From Oscillospiraceae bacterium (GTDB lineage Bacteria; Bacillota; Clostridia; Oscillospirales; Oscillospiraceae): DNA of 45,891 nt. The translations under genes were made by a program, and so were the position numbers. Below are positions 22,759 through 31,416 of this stretch, piece after piece. Below the pieces are notes generated by a model. That model made no database searches, had not been told where the DNA came from, and saw only the letters and a list, made by a program, of their open reading frames with translations. Location of the stretch: assembly GCA_022800215.1 (NCBI GenBank), contig JAAWPV010000007.1:1-45891 (forward strand), given 5' to 3'. The stretch's first letter is position 1; each line of letters starts with the position of its first letter.

Positions 22759-25320
22759 ATGCAGCCTACTTTGTGTTCCAGATGTAATAAGAACGTGGCC
22801 GTGGTTTTCGTCCAGCGCATTGAGAACGGGGAGACCAAAACAGAGGGTCTCTGCTTCAACTGTGCCCGGGAGCTGGGGATCAAGCCCGTTGACGATATGA
22901 TCCAGAAGATGGGTCTTTCCCCCGACGATGTGGAGAACCTCACCACCGAAATGATGTCCGCTTTCGGCGGCGCCGAGGGCATGGAAGGCCTCACCGGCAG
23001 CGATGAGGATGGCGAGGACGAGGATGAGGGCAAGACTGCCACCTTCCCCTTCCTGAGTAAGCTCTTCGGCGGCGCCGCTTCCGCCGCTCCCACTCCTGAG
23101 AAGGAGCCCGCCGGCGGCGAACCCTCCGGCGACGCCCCCCCCAAGGGCCGGGAGGAAAAGAAGGACAAAAACGGCAAGGAGAATAAGCGGAAGTTTCTGG
23201 ACAACTACTGCATCTCCCTGACCCAAAAGGCCGCCGATGGTAAGCTGGATAAAATCATTGGCCGGGACGAGGAGATCGCCCGCACCATCCAAATCCTTAA
23301 CCGCCGCCAGAAGAATAACCCCTGTCTTATCGGTGAGCCCGGCGTGGGCAAGACTGCCATCGCCGAGGGCCTTGCTCTACGCATCTACCAGGGCGACGTG
23401 CCCTACAAGCTCCAGGACAAGGAGGTCTACCTTCTGGATCTCACCGCCCTGGTGGCGGGCACTCAGTTCCGGGGCCAGTTTGAAAGCCGGATGAAGGGCC
23501 TTATCGACGAGGTCAAGAAGCTGGGCAACATCATTCTGGTCATCGACGAAGTGCATTCCATCGTAGGCGCCGGCGATGCCGAGGGCAGCATGAACGCCGC
23601 CAACATTCTGAAGCCTGCCCTTTCCCGGGGCGAGATCCAGGTCATCGGTGCCACCACCCTCACAGAGTACCGGAAATACATCGAGAAGGACTCCGCTCTG
23701 GAGCGCCGGTTCCAGCCCGTCATCGTGGATGAACCCTCTATTGAGGACAGCATCAAAATCATGGAGGGCATCGCCCCCTACTACGAAAAATTCCACTTCG
23801 TCTCCATCTCCCCCGCCATGTGCCGGGCGGCGGTTACTATGAGCGAGCGGTATATCACCGACCGGTACCTTCCCGACAAGGCCATCGACCTCATTGACGA
23901 GGCCTGCTCCGACGTGAACCTCCACAACAAGGCCCTGGCCCGGGAAAAGCAGGTCCGCCGGGAGCTGGACGACCTCACCGCCAAGCGGGAAGCCCTCATG
24001 ACCGAGAGCAGCAACCGGGATTATAAGAAACAGAACGATCTGAAGGCCATTGAGGCCCGGCAGGCCGAGATTCGCAAGAAGCTCTCCTCCCTGGCCGGTG
24101 AGCACGCCGCTCTTTCCGTGAACCCCGGACAGGAGGCCGGACTCAAGGACAACGAGCGGGAGCAAGCCGGGCTCAACTCCGAGCTGGAGCGCCTCAGCGC
24201 CGAGCGGACTAAGCTCCTCTCCGCCGAATCAGGCGACCAGAACTATGAGCAGCTTGCCCAGATCAAGAGCCGGGAGATCCAGCTTCAGGAGGAGCTTTCC
24301 AAGCTGGAGGCCATGTCTGCCCCGCCCCTAACCATGTCTCACCTGGCCCGGGTCATCGAGCTGTGGACCAAGATCCCCGCCTCCCAGATCCAGGAGCAGG
24401 AGTATGAGCGCCTGGCCCACCTGGAAGAGCGGCTCAAGGAGCACATCATTGGCCAGGACGAGGCAGTCTCCGCCGTGGCCGCCGCCGTCCGCCGTGGCCG
24501 GGTGGGCATCGCCTCCAAACGGAAGCCCGTCTCCTTCATCTTCGTTGGCTCCACCGGCGTGGGTAAGACGGAGCTTGTGAAGCGGTTGGCGGAGGATATG
24601 TTTAACTCTCCTGAGTCCCTTATCCGTCTGGATATGAGCGAGTTTATGGAGAAGTTCTCGGTCTCCCGGATCATCGGCTCTCCCCCGGGCTATGTGGGCT
24701 ATGACGAAGCGGGCCAGCTCACCGAGAAGGTGCGGCGGAAACCCTACTGCGTCATCCTCTTCGACGAGATCGAGAAGGCCCACCCCGATGTGCTGAACAT
24801 CCTGCTGCAAATTCTGGATGACGGCCACATCACCGACGCCCAGGGCCGGACGGTGAACTTTGAAAACACTGTCATCGTCATGACCTCCAACGCCGGCTCC
24901 ACCACAGGCTCCACTGGAGCTGTGGGCTTCGGCCGCAGCGAGACGGAGCAGGGCAAGGCCAAGGCCATGAAGGCTTTGGAGGGCTTCCTCCGGCCAGAGT
25001 TTATCAACCGGGTAGACGAGATCGTCTACTTCAACCGGCTCACCGAGGACAACTTCAAGGCCATCGCCCAGATCATGCTGAAAGAGCTGACCCAGAATCT
25101 CCGTGAGAAGGGCATCGTCTTCACCTACGGCGAGGACCTGATGGACTACCTGGTGAAGAAATCCTACTCCCAGGTCTACGGCGCCCGGAACCTCCGGCGG
25201 CAGATCCAGAAGGACCTGGAGGACCCCATCGCCACCAAGATCATCGACAGCTATCTGGAGCCCATCTCCAAAATCAACATTACCTCCGATGGCGAGACCT
25301 TGACAGTCCACGCAGAATAA
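22759..25320 (+). CDS. ClpE-like ATP-dependent unfoldase with N-terminal zinc finger
   Basis: The 853-residue protein starts with a zinc finger (CSRCNKN then CFNC, residues about 6-37), not the Clp N repeat domain. An acidic, low-complexity linker (about 70-135) follows. AAA domain 1 has Walker A GEPGVGKT, a long charged coiled-coil segment of about 130 residues comes next, and AAA domain 2 has GSTGVGKT and [16 protein letters not shown] segment in domain 2 could be the ClpP-docking loop. Zinc finger plus two AAA domains is the ClpE layout. ATG 22759 fits AAAAGGAG; a TTG at 22750 is too close to it. No CtsR or HrcA box is seen upstream. Confidence 0.88.
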   Translation: MQPTLCSRCNKNVAVVFVQRIENGETKTEGLCFNCARELGIKPVDDMIQKMGLSPDDVENLTTEMMSAFGGAEGMEGLTGSDEDGEDEDEGKTATFPFLSKLFGGAASAAPTPEKEPAGGEPSGDAPPKGREEKKDKNGKENKRKFLDNYCISLTQKAADGKLDKIIGRDEEIARTIQILNRRQKNNPCLIGEPGVGKTAIAEGLALRIYQGDVPYKLQDKEVYLLDLTALVAGTQFRGQFESRMKGLIDEVKKLGNIILVIDEVHSIVGAGDAEGSMNAANILKPALSRGEIQVIGATTLTEYRKYIEKDSALERRFQPVIVDEPSIEDSIKIMEGIAPYYEKFHFVSISPAMCRAAVTMSERYITDRYLPDKAIDLIDEACSDVNLHNKALAREKQVRRELDDLTAKREALMTESSNRDYKKQNDLKAIEARQAEIRKKLSSLAGEHAALSVNPGQEAGLKDNEREQAGLNSELERLSAERTKLLSAESGDQNYEQLAQIKSREIQLQEELSKLEAMSAPPLTMSHLARVIELWTKIPASQIQEQEYERLAHLEERLKEHIIGQDEAVSAVAAAVRRGRVGIASKRKPVSFIFVGSTGVGKTELVKRLAEDMFNSPESLIRLDMSEFMEKFSVSRIIGSPPGYVGYDEAGQLTEKVRRKPYCVILFDEIEKAHPDVLNILLQILDDGHITDAQGRTVNFENTVIVMTSNAGSTTGSTGAVGFGRSETEQGKAKAMKALEGFLRPEFINRVDEIVYFNRLTEDNFKAIAQIMLKELTQNLREKGIVFTYGEDLMDYLVKKSYSQVYGARNLRRQIQKDLEDPIATKIIDSYLEPISKINITSDGETLTVHAE

Positions 25321-25334
25321 AGCCGAACAAAACG

Positions 25335-25363
25335 CAGCCCGGAACCAGTTTGGTTCCGGGCTG
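25335..25363 (+). terminator. Hairpin after the ClpE-like gene
   Basis: A 13-base stem (25335-25347 with 25351-25363) lies 15 bases after the stop; the T-tract is weak. Confidence 0.6.
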
Positions 25364-25450
25364 TCGTCATAAACGGCCTGGTTGTACGTTCCGATACATC
25401 CATCCGCCGAACGAATGTTTTCTTTCAAACATTTTGAATTTTGGAGCTCC

Positions 25451-28400
25451 TCAAGAAAGGGCGGCCGCCCCCACATCCGCCAGATCGTACCAGGTGACAG
25501 ACTGCTTCCTTTCCTGAACCCGGCTGGCGTTTTCCCACTCCTCCTGGGTGGCGGCGTAGCTGTCCACAAAGTATTTCGACTCATAGTCGCCACTCGTCAT
25601 ATCCATCCAGTTGATCTTTTCCACCGTGCCGCCCCAGCGGAAGTCCAGCCGTCCCGTGCCGCTGAAAGCAGCGCTGTCGGCCCAGGTAAAGGTGCCGTCT
25701 GTTTTCAGGGTCTCCAGATTCATGGAGCGGTAGGCCATGGAGTAGCCGCTGACGTAAGCCTTCTCATAGCGGAGAACGATGCCGCCCATGCTGTACTCGT
25801 TGCCGTCCCGGCTGAGCCACAATACCACCTCGGGAATGGCGTCATTGTCCATGTCCACCACGGCGTACCGCTCCACGGTGACGGTGGCGTTGTCCTCGCT
25901 GAGCCCCTCCACCGACCGCCACTGCTGCCGCTCCATGTCCCAGAAGTCGGTCACATTCTCCAAAACTTTTCGGAAGGCCTCCTTGATCTCCGGATCCCCG
26001 GCGAAGGTGACGGTATCCCGGCTCACCGTCTGGAAGTCGTAGGTCCGGTAGGTGACAGGGTCCACCGCCAGGTCCCCGAAGGGATCCACAAACTGGGCAG
26101 TGTCCCAGCTCTCCCCCTCCATCCGGCCAAAGGACAGCCAGCAGCGACCATTCTCCTCCCCAGCATAGCCCAAGATCATCCCCCGGGTCACGTGGTCTCC
26201 GGTATTCACCGTGGTAAACTCCATATGGCCGTACCAGGCAAAAGTGCCGTCGCCGTGCTCCACAAGGATCTGATTTCCGTCAAGGCCCTGGCTGGCAGCC
26301 CTCACCACGCCGTCGGCCACACACTGGACGGTGACTGCATCAGTGGCATAGATGTCCATGACGTTGTACCCGCCCTCCTCATAGGGCCGGAGGATGACAT
26401 TGCTGCCATAGTCGATATAGGGCAGGGGCCACAGGTAGCCCGAAGACCTGGTCGCCCCGGACAAGTCCAGAGAACTCTCATCCATCTCCCCTTCCAGCGC
26501 AGACAGCAGATCCAGCACCTTCTGATGTACCTTTTCGTCGGTGATCCCTTCCGCATCCTCCGGACTGGAGAAATCCATGGCATAGGTGATGCCGCCCTTC
26601 ACCGCCAGCACCTTTCCCGCCTGGGCACTCTGCTCATAGATCCCGCTGTCCTCCGCCCAGAAGCCCATAAGGAATCCCCGTCCGCTGCCGTAGGCTTCCT
26701 TCTCGTAGAAGCCCCACCAGTTGGCGGCCTTGGACACCACATACTGCCCCTCCATCTCCTCCGGCAGGTGGAGGGTAAAGCCCCAATCCGGCTCGGCGTA
26801 GTCCCTGGGCGCCTGGATCAGCTCTGGGGTCAGGAAGGGCCTTTCCTCCTCCCATCCGCTGTCCGTCAGCTTTATGAGCCGCAGATACTCGATGGTGTCC
26901 CCCATCAGATAGTCGATCCATAGCCCCACCAGGGTGCCGTCGGCTATTTTGACGACGTTGCTCAAAAGGGGCATATCATACCTGAAGCCCGTGTAGTAAA
27001 GCTCCTCCTGGCTCGCCTGGGTCATATGGTTCACGCTGGCGGGGGCGGAGTCCAGGTCGATGATACGCTTTTCCCCAATGTCCCAAGCGCAGAACCGCTC
27101 GTCGGCGCCCCCCTCCCGCAGCACCTCGGAGAGGTAGACCAGCTTTCCGTCCTCGCTGACGTCGCACCGCCCCAGTACCCGGGACCCATTGACTTGGTCC
27201 GGGTAGAAGGGGATGCACTCCCTCTCCTTCTCATAGTAGAAGTAGGCCGTCTCCGGGGTGTGGTAAAGAAGGAACCCTCGCTCCGGGTCGTAGTAGTCCA
27301 GGGTAGGCATGGTGTTGGTGGTCAGGTGCTGGACCTGAGGGGTGGGATCAAAGAACTGAAAATCCTTCGACCTGATGGTCCCGATCTCCGCCTCCATGGC
27401 ATGGTAGCTCTCCGCCGTCTCAGGCAGCCAGGTCACATCGGTGGGCTGGGTCATCCGGAATACCTGTGTTCCCCGGACCCCCAGAATACCCCAGCCGTCG
27501 GAAACCCCCGCCTTCAATGTCTCTCCGGTGTATTCCCACCTGTTTTGCAGCTCGATGATAAAGAGGGTGCCCCACCCCTCGCCGGGCTTCGCCTCATAGC
27601 TGGAGCGCTCATAGAAGTACCAGAAGGTACCATACTGGTCGCTCCGCTGCTCCACCACATACTTTCCGCCCCAATCGGCAGGCAGTTGAAGGGAAAAGCC
27701 GTATTCATTGTTCAGATAAAGGGTGTCGTCCCGGGAGACCAGCGCCCAGGAGAGCCGGGTGATCGCCCCGTCCTTCACCGTCACCACCAGATAGTCCATT
27801 CCCGCAGGGATGGAGTCCCGACGCACGGGCCAGTCCAGCAGGTCACGGACCGCCTCCCGCCATTGCTCGGTGCCCTTCTCCCCGGCGCTCCGGTCCTCCT
27901 CCCACCAGGGCTGGCAAAGCATCAGGTCCTCCGCCAGGGGTAGGGTATACTCTCCCAGCACTTTGCCGGGGCCTTGTTCCCCCTCATACGTCCGCAGGGC
28001 CAGACGGATGGAGCCGTAGTCCTCCCCCTCGGCGTTTTGTTCCCCCACCGGCCAGGAGAAATCCCCCAGGGCCGCGCAGTAGATGCCATCGGTCACTGCT
28101 TCCGTCGGGGCCTTCTGACAAGCCACTAAGCTTGACAGCAACAGCGCCGCCGCCAGCAGGCAGCAGACCAGAGCCCGGCTTCGTTTCCCCGGGCGGAAAA
28201 GCTGGGTGAGCCTCGATTTCATCTGCTCCTTGCCGCCTCCGAAGTGGGTGGTGAAGGGGGTAGCCCGCTCCCCTGCCGCTGAGGTAAGCAGCAGCTCCCC
28301 ATAGGCCCTTCTGTATCCCCTGTCCTGCCCCGCCACCACGGCGGCGTCGCAGCAGGCCTCCACGTCCCGGTCCGCCTGCCGGGCCATCCGCCACACCAGC

Positions 28401-29209
28401 GGGTTGAACCAGTGGAGGGCGCAGGTCAGCAGCAGAAGGGCCTTGTAAGCCACATCCCGACGCTTGATGTGGTAAAGCTCATGGCGGAGAGCCGCCGGGG
28501 CCGTTCCCTCTTCCGGCAGCAGCACCACCGGATGGAAAAGCCCCAGGGTCATGGGGCCGGAAATAGTTTTGCACTGGTAAAAATCTACCTCGAAAAGGCC
28601 CAGTTCCAGGGCGTATCCGTCCAGACCGGTAACCGGACTTGCCCCCTTCAGGAACCGCCGCCGGACCAGTAGGTAACGGAGCCCCTGCCCCAGCAGGATC
28701 GTAACCGTCCCCAACAACCACAGCCCCGCCAGAAGGGCGGTGAGGGAAACAGCGGTGGGAAGTGAAACTCCTTTCCCCTCGGATGAGATAGTTTCAGGCT
28801 GGGTCACAGCAGATGTAACATTGCCGGGCTGAAACAGGGCCGGGGGCTGTATTTGGTCCGCCCCCTGAACGGGGTCCTGATCCCCCACCGGAGCCACCTG
28901 GTTCCCCTGAATGGGTATGATCTGCCCCTGGTTCCCTGCCGGAGCGTTCTGAGGCAAATTTGTGATGGGCTTTCGCCCTACTGGATCCGGTAGGGCGACC
29001 CGGTAGGCCGGAACCTCCACCACCACGGGAGCCTGGGGCTTGGGGACCCAGGGTGCTGCCAGCAGCACCAACGCCACCGCCAGCCACAGCCCCCACCGGG
29101 TCTGGGGGGCGTAGCGCTTCTCCAGCCTGCCCCGCAGCAGCAGAAGGGGCAGCAGCACCAATGATACCGCCGCCGAGACCACAAAGACCCGCAAAAACAG
29201 ATTTTCCAT
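25451..29209 (-). CDS. Giant BlaR1-like M56 metallopeptidase fused to repeats and a degenerate M23-like domain
   Basis: The 1252-residue protein begins with an M56 peptidase: four membrane segments and the zinc site HELYHIKRRD (about residue 245), then DRDVEACCDAAVV with the third ligand. A membrane segment ending at SSLVACQK (about 365) follows. The large outer part has two copies of a module with EYGFSLQLPADW / DWGFTLHLPEEM and YVV..W.FYE. An M23-like (LytM) segment follows (VEHGDGTFAWYGHM, VTRGMILGYAGEENG) that lacks the first His of the zinc site, and then a C-terminal domain. Typical BlaR1 is about 600 residues. ATG 29209 overlaps the blaI stop by one base (ATGA), so the two are translationally coupled. 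The role is inferred to be an envelope-signal sensor that cuts BlaI. Confidence 0.82.
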   Translation of the reverse strand: MENLFLRVFVVSAAVSLVLLPLLLLRGRLEKRYAPQTRWGLWLAVALVLLAAPWVPKPQAPVVVEVPAYRVALPDPVGRKPITNLPQNAPAGNQGQIIPIQGNQVAPVGDQDPVQGADQIQPPALFQPGNVTSAVTQPETISSEGKGVSLPTAVSLTALLAGLWLLGTVTILLGQGLRYLLVRRRFLKGASPVTGLDGYALELGLFEVDFYQCKTISGPMTLGLFHPVVLLPEEGTAPAALRHELYHIKRRDVAYKALLLLTCALHWFNPLVWRMARQADRDVEACCDAAVVAGQDRGYRRAYGELLLTSAAGERATPFTTHFGGGKEQMKSRLTQLFRPGKRSRALVCCLLAAALLLSSLVACQKAPTEAVTDGIYCAALGDFSWPVGEQNAEGEDYGSIRLALRTYEGEQGPGKVLGEYTLPLAEDLMLCQPWWEEDRSAGEKGTEQWREAVRDLLDWPVRRDSIPAGMDYLVVTVKDGAITRLSWALVSRDDTLYLNNEYGFSLQLPADWGGKYVVEQRSDQYGTFWYFYERSSYEAKPGEGWGTLFIIELQNRWEYTGETLKAGVSDGWGILGVRGTQVFRMTQPTDVTWLPETAESYHAMEAEIGTIRSKDFQFFDPTPQVQHLTTNTMPTLDYYDPERGFLLYHTPETAYFYYEKERECIPFYPDQVNGSRVLGRCDVSEDGKLVYLSEVLREGGADERFCAWDIGEKRIIDLDSAPASVNHMTQASQEELYYTGFRYDMPLLSNVVKIADGTLVGLWIDYLMGDTIEYLRLIKLTDSGWEEERPFLTPELIQAPRDYAEPDWGFTLHLPEEMEGQYVVSKAANWWGFYEKEAYGSGRGFLMGFWAEDSGIYEQSAQAGKVLAVKGGITYAMDFSSPEDAEGITDEKVHQKVLDLLSALEGEMDESSLDLSGATRSSGYLWPLPYIDYGSNVILRPYEEGGYNVMDIYATDAVTVQCVADGVVRAASQGLDGNQILVEHGDGTFAWYGHMEFTTVNTGDHVTRGMILGYAGEENGRCWLSFGRMEGESWDTAQFVDPFGDLAVDPVTYRTYDFQTVSRDTVTFAGDPEIKEAFRKVLENVTDFWDMERQQWRSVEGLSEDNATVTVERYAVVDMDNDAIPEVVLWLSRDGNEYSMGGIVLRYEKAYVSGYSMAYRSMNLETLKTDGTFTWADSAAFSGTGRLDFRWGGTVEKINWMDMTSGDYESKYFVDSYAATQEEWENASRVQERKQSVTWYDLADVGAAALS

Positions 29210-29589
29210 CACCCTTCCCCTCCTTCCAGCTCGTCCAGAAAGCTTCTCAGCTCGCTCACGTCCTCCCGGCTCAGGCTGCCCCCATCCCAAAGGGCGGCGG
29301 CAAAGGTCTTAAGGGAGCCCTCATAGAGCTTTTCCAGCACCGCGCCCCCTTCACTGCGGCGATACTCTTCCTCCGTGATAAGAGGGGTATAGCTGTTCAC
29401 CCGGCCCTCTTTCTCGCACCGGAGAAACCCCTTCTCCTCCAGCCGCTTGAGATAACTGTGAAGGGCACTGGCCGTCAGGGGCTTTTCCAGGGCTTCCAAA
29501 ATGGCAGGAGCCGTGGCCGGACCATCCTTGTGCCACACTGCCAGCATGATATCCAGTTCCGATTCAGGCAGACTTTTCCGCTCTCTCAT
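29209..29589 (-). CDS. blaI: BlaI/MecI-type transcriptional repressor
   Basis: The 126-residue protein has the winged-helix pattern of BlaI (LPESELDIMLAVWHKDGPAT, then SALHSYLKRLEEKGFLRCEK, and VNSYTPLITEEEYR) and a dimerising C-terminal tail. BlaI repressors are inactivated by cleavage by their partner M56 protein, encoded next with a one-base overlap. ATG 29589 follows AAAGGAGA; a longer frame to 29661 runs through the operators. No beta-lactamase gene is nearby, so the regulated target may be only this operon. Confidence 0.92.
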   Translation of the reverse strand: MRERKSLPESELDIMLAVWHKDGPATAPAILEALEKPLTASALHSYLKRLEEKGFLRCEKEGRVNSYTPLITEEEYRRSEGGAVLEKLYEGSLKTFAAALWDGGSLSREDVSELRSFLDELEGGEG

Positions 29590-29610
29590 AAAGCATTCTC
29601 CTTTTGCATT

Positions 29611-29686
29611 TGCAGAAACACCTTCTGATGTTATTCTACATTTGCAGAAGTCAAATGTCAAGGATTATTTCTGCTTTTGCAGAAAT
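29611..29686 (-). promoter_or_regulatory. Promoter and three BlaI-type operators of the blaI-M56 operon
   Basis: On the minus strand TTGACA (29656-29661), 17 bases, then TAGAAT (29633-29638). Three repeats of TTCTGC/GCAGAA half-sites surround it: 29611-29627, 29634-29649 (inside the spacer and -10) and 29667-29686. The last has two perfect 8-base arms, ATTTCTGC-TTTT-GCAGAAAT. Such an arrangement suits tight autorepression. Confidence 0.75.
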
Positions 29687-29701
29687 AAATTCTGTCCCAA
29701 G

Positions 29702-29735
29702 AAAAAGGGCTGGGAACGCTTTATTCCCAGCCTCT
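29702..29735 (-). terminator. Terminator of the SLOG-type gene
   Basis: Stem 29708-29716 with 29724-29732 (GGCTGGGAA arms, 7-base loop), followed on the minus strand by TTTTT. Confidence 0.82.
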
Positions 29736-30232
29736 TAAATATCAATGATCTCCACCTCTGTCTCATGCTTCATGGCATAAGTCACGGTGTACATGGTGCC
29801 GCCCAGCGTTCCGTCAAAGGCGGCAATCAGCAAAGAAGAATGGTCTACCATATACCGGTTCCGGCGGAGCATACAGCCCCGGTCATAGTGGTGCTGGACC
29901 ACCGTTTCAAAATCGCAGAGCCCCACCAGCCGGAAATACCGCTCCCGGTCCTTTTCGCTCCACTTGTTCGCCTGGCTCTCACAGGGGATGGCCGCCTCCA
30001 CTGTCACCCCGGGCCGCTCATCCCGAAGAGCCTGGGCCGCCTCGCAGAAATAGAAATCACACCCCTTGGCCATGCCGCAGATAAAGTGGCGGTAGCCTTT
30101 GTCGTAGGCCTTCTCCACCTCCCGGCGAATGGCCTCCTTCAGGGTGATACACCTGGGGTCCGCTTCGTTCTCCCCCCAGGGCAGCTTGTTGGGGCGGTGC
30201 CCGGTAAAACAACAGGTTTTTTCTCTCTCCAC
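29735..30232 (-). CDS. SLOG (DUF1273 / YpsA-like) family protein
   Basis: The 165-residue protein begins VEREKTCCFTGHRPNKLPWG, with the TGHRP motif of the YpsA/DUF1273 branch of the SLOG superfamily, and has the glycine-rich FICGMAKGCDFYFCEAA segment. SLOG proteins bind nucleotides or their derivatives; YpsA affects cell division in Bacillus, but the reaction is unknown. The start is GTG 30232 with AAGGAGG eight bases upstream; the longer frame would include the promoter. It has its own promoter and terminator. Confidence 0.82.
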   Translation of the reverse strand: MEREKTCCFTGHRPNKLPWGENEADPRCITLKEAIRREVEKAYDKGYRHFICGMAKGCDFYFCEAAQALRDERPGVTVEAAIPCESQANKWSEKDRERYFRLVGLCDFETVVQHHYDRGCMLRRNRYMVDHSSLLIAAFDGTLGGTMYTVTYAMKHETEVEIIDI

Positions 30233-30263
30233 AGGCCACCCCTCCTTCTGCCGGAATATGCTT

Positions 30264-30292
30264 ATTGTACCCAATCTGCCGCCCTCCGTCAA
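30264..30292 (-). promoter_or_regulatory. Sigma-A-type promoter for the SLOG-type gene
   Basis: On the minus strand TTGACG (30287-30292), 17 bases, TACAAT (30264-30269). It is divergent from the ribU promoter. Confidence 0.6.
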
Positions 30293-30334
30293 GTGTAAAT
30301 CGAATATTTGTTCCATCCTTTTCCAAATTCCCTC

Positions 30335-30362
30335 TTGCATTTTTCCCAAAAGGCGCTATAAT
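30335..30362 (+). promoter_or_regulatory. Sigma-A-type promoter for the FMN riboswitch and ribU
   Basis: TTGCAT (30335-30340), 16 bases, perfect TATAAT (30357-30362), about 20 bases before the aptamer. Confidence 0.65.
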
Positions 30363-30385
30363 AATAATGGAACAACTGAATGAGG

Positions 30386-30600
30386 TGTCTTCAGGGCAGG
30401 GTGAAAATCCCGATCGGCGGTACAGTCCGCAACTCCCTTTTACAGGGACTGACCCGGTGAAACTCCGGGACCGACAGTGACGTATACATTGTATGCGAAG
30501 TCTGGATGGAAGAAGATGTGCGAACAACACGCTCCTTTTGTTTTGCACCCGGAGGCATAGTCTTTTGGGTGTTACCAAAACAAAAAGGAGTTGTTTTATT
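30386..30600 (+). ncRNA. FMN riboswitch controlling ribU
   Basis: The conserved FMN aptamer segments appear in order: CTTCAGGGCAGGGTGAAAAT, CCGATCGGCGGTACAGTCCGC, GACCCGGTGAAACTCCGGGA, CCGACAGTGA and GTCTGGATGGAAGAAG (aptamer about 30386-30518). Downstream, CTCCTTTTGTTTTG (30532-30545) can pair with the complementary stretch that contains the ribU ribosome binding site (AAAAAGGAG, 30582-30590). The helix is followed by a T-rich tail. FMN binding is expected to favour this OFF helix, shutting riboflavin import when FMN is plentiful. Confidence 0.95.
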
Positions 30601-31299
30601 ATGTCCGAACTGTCCCAATCCCGTTCCAGATCCGCCATTGACACCCGCACCTTAGCCTGTACCGCCATGCTCTGCGCCGTGGCCTATGTAGTCATGTACC
30701 TATCCAAAAACATTTTCGCCTTCATGGCGGTAGGCGGGTTCCTGAAGTTCGACCTGAAGGACGTGATTATCGCCATTGGCGGCTTTGTTTTCGGGCCTCT
30801 CAACGTCCTCTTTGTGTCCGCCGTGGTCTCCCTCATTGAGATGATTACAGTCTCCACCACCGGACCCTGGGGGCTTCTCATGAACATCATCTCCACCTGC
30901 TCCTTCCTCTGCCCCGCCGCCTACCTCTACAAGAAAAACCGGTCCTTTCAGTGGGCCATCCTGGGCCTGGGCATCGGGGTGGTGTTCATGACCGCCACCA
31001 TGATGCTATGGAACTATCTGGTGACCCCCATCTATCAGGGGATGCCCCGGGCGGCCATCGCCGATATGCTGATCCCCGTATTCCTGCCCTTCAACCTCAC
31101 CAAGGGCGTTATGAACGCCGCCTTCACCATGCTCCTCTATAAACCTGTGGTAATGGCCCTCCGGAAGGCCCGGCTGGTGCCCGAATCCACCTCCCCCGAA
31201 GGGGCGAAAAAGAGCGGCAGTCTTCTGATCAGCGTAGCCGCCCTCTTCCTGGCTGCTACCGCCATTTTCCTGGGTCTGGTCCTTGCCAAAGTCATCTGA
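30601..31299 (+). CDS. ribU: Riboflavin ECF transporter S component RibU
   Basis: RibU binds riboflavin outside and passes it in together with the EcfA1/A2/T module (genes at 16833-19371). The 232-residue protein has about six membrane segments. FLKFDLKDVIIAIGGFVFGP is the S-component/RibU pattern, and WNYLVTPIYQGM is also typical. The FMN riboswitch directly upstream identifies the substrate. ATG 30601 is preceded by AAAAAGGAG, which the riboswitch can hide. Confidence 0.95.
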   Translation: MSELSQSRSRSAIDTRTLACTAMLCAVAYVVMYLSKNIFAFMAVGGFLKFDLKDVIIAIGGFVFGPLNVLFVSAVVSLIEMITVSTTGPWGLLMNIISTCSFLCPAAYLYKKNRSFQWAILGLGIGVVFMTATMMLWNYLVTPIYQGMPRAAIADMLIPVFLPFNLTKGVMNAAFTMLLYKPVVMALRKARLVPESTSPEGAKKSGSLLISVAALFLAATAIFLGLVLAKVI

Positions 31300-31308
31300 A
31301 AACTGCCC

Positions 31309-31342
31309 AAAATTCCCCGTCTTCCGACGGGGAATTTTTTTC
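31309..31342 (+). terminator. Terminator of ribU
   Basis: A stem AAATTCCCCGTC-TTCC-GACGGGGAATTT (about 31310-31337) followed by a T-run. Confidence 0.9.
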
Positions 31343-31351
31343 GCAAGTCAT

Positions 31352-31391
31352 AGAACATTTGTTTGACTTTTTCTTTTCAGTGTGATATGAT
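31352..31391 (+). promoter_or_regulatory. dinB promoter overlapped by a LexA-type SOS box
   Basis: TTGACT (31363-31368), 17 bases, TATGAT (31386-31391). The firmicute LexA box pattern CGAAC-N4-GTTYG is matched at 31352-31365 by AGAACATTTGTTTG, differing only in the first base. It overlaps the -35, so LexA would block polymerase until DNA damage. Confidence 0.65.
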
Positions 31392-31416
31392 AAATATGAT
31401 GGGAGGTGATGCCGCA

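Noticed and set aside
23377-24165. Long open frames opposite the Clp, mgtE, dinB and reductase genes
   Set aside because: They are by-products of GC-rich codon use on the coding strand; none has a family pattern or start signals.
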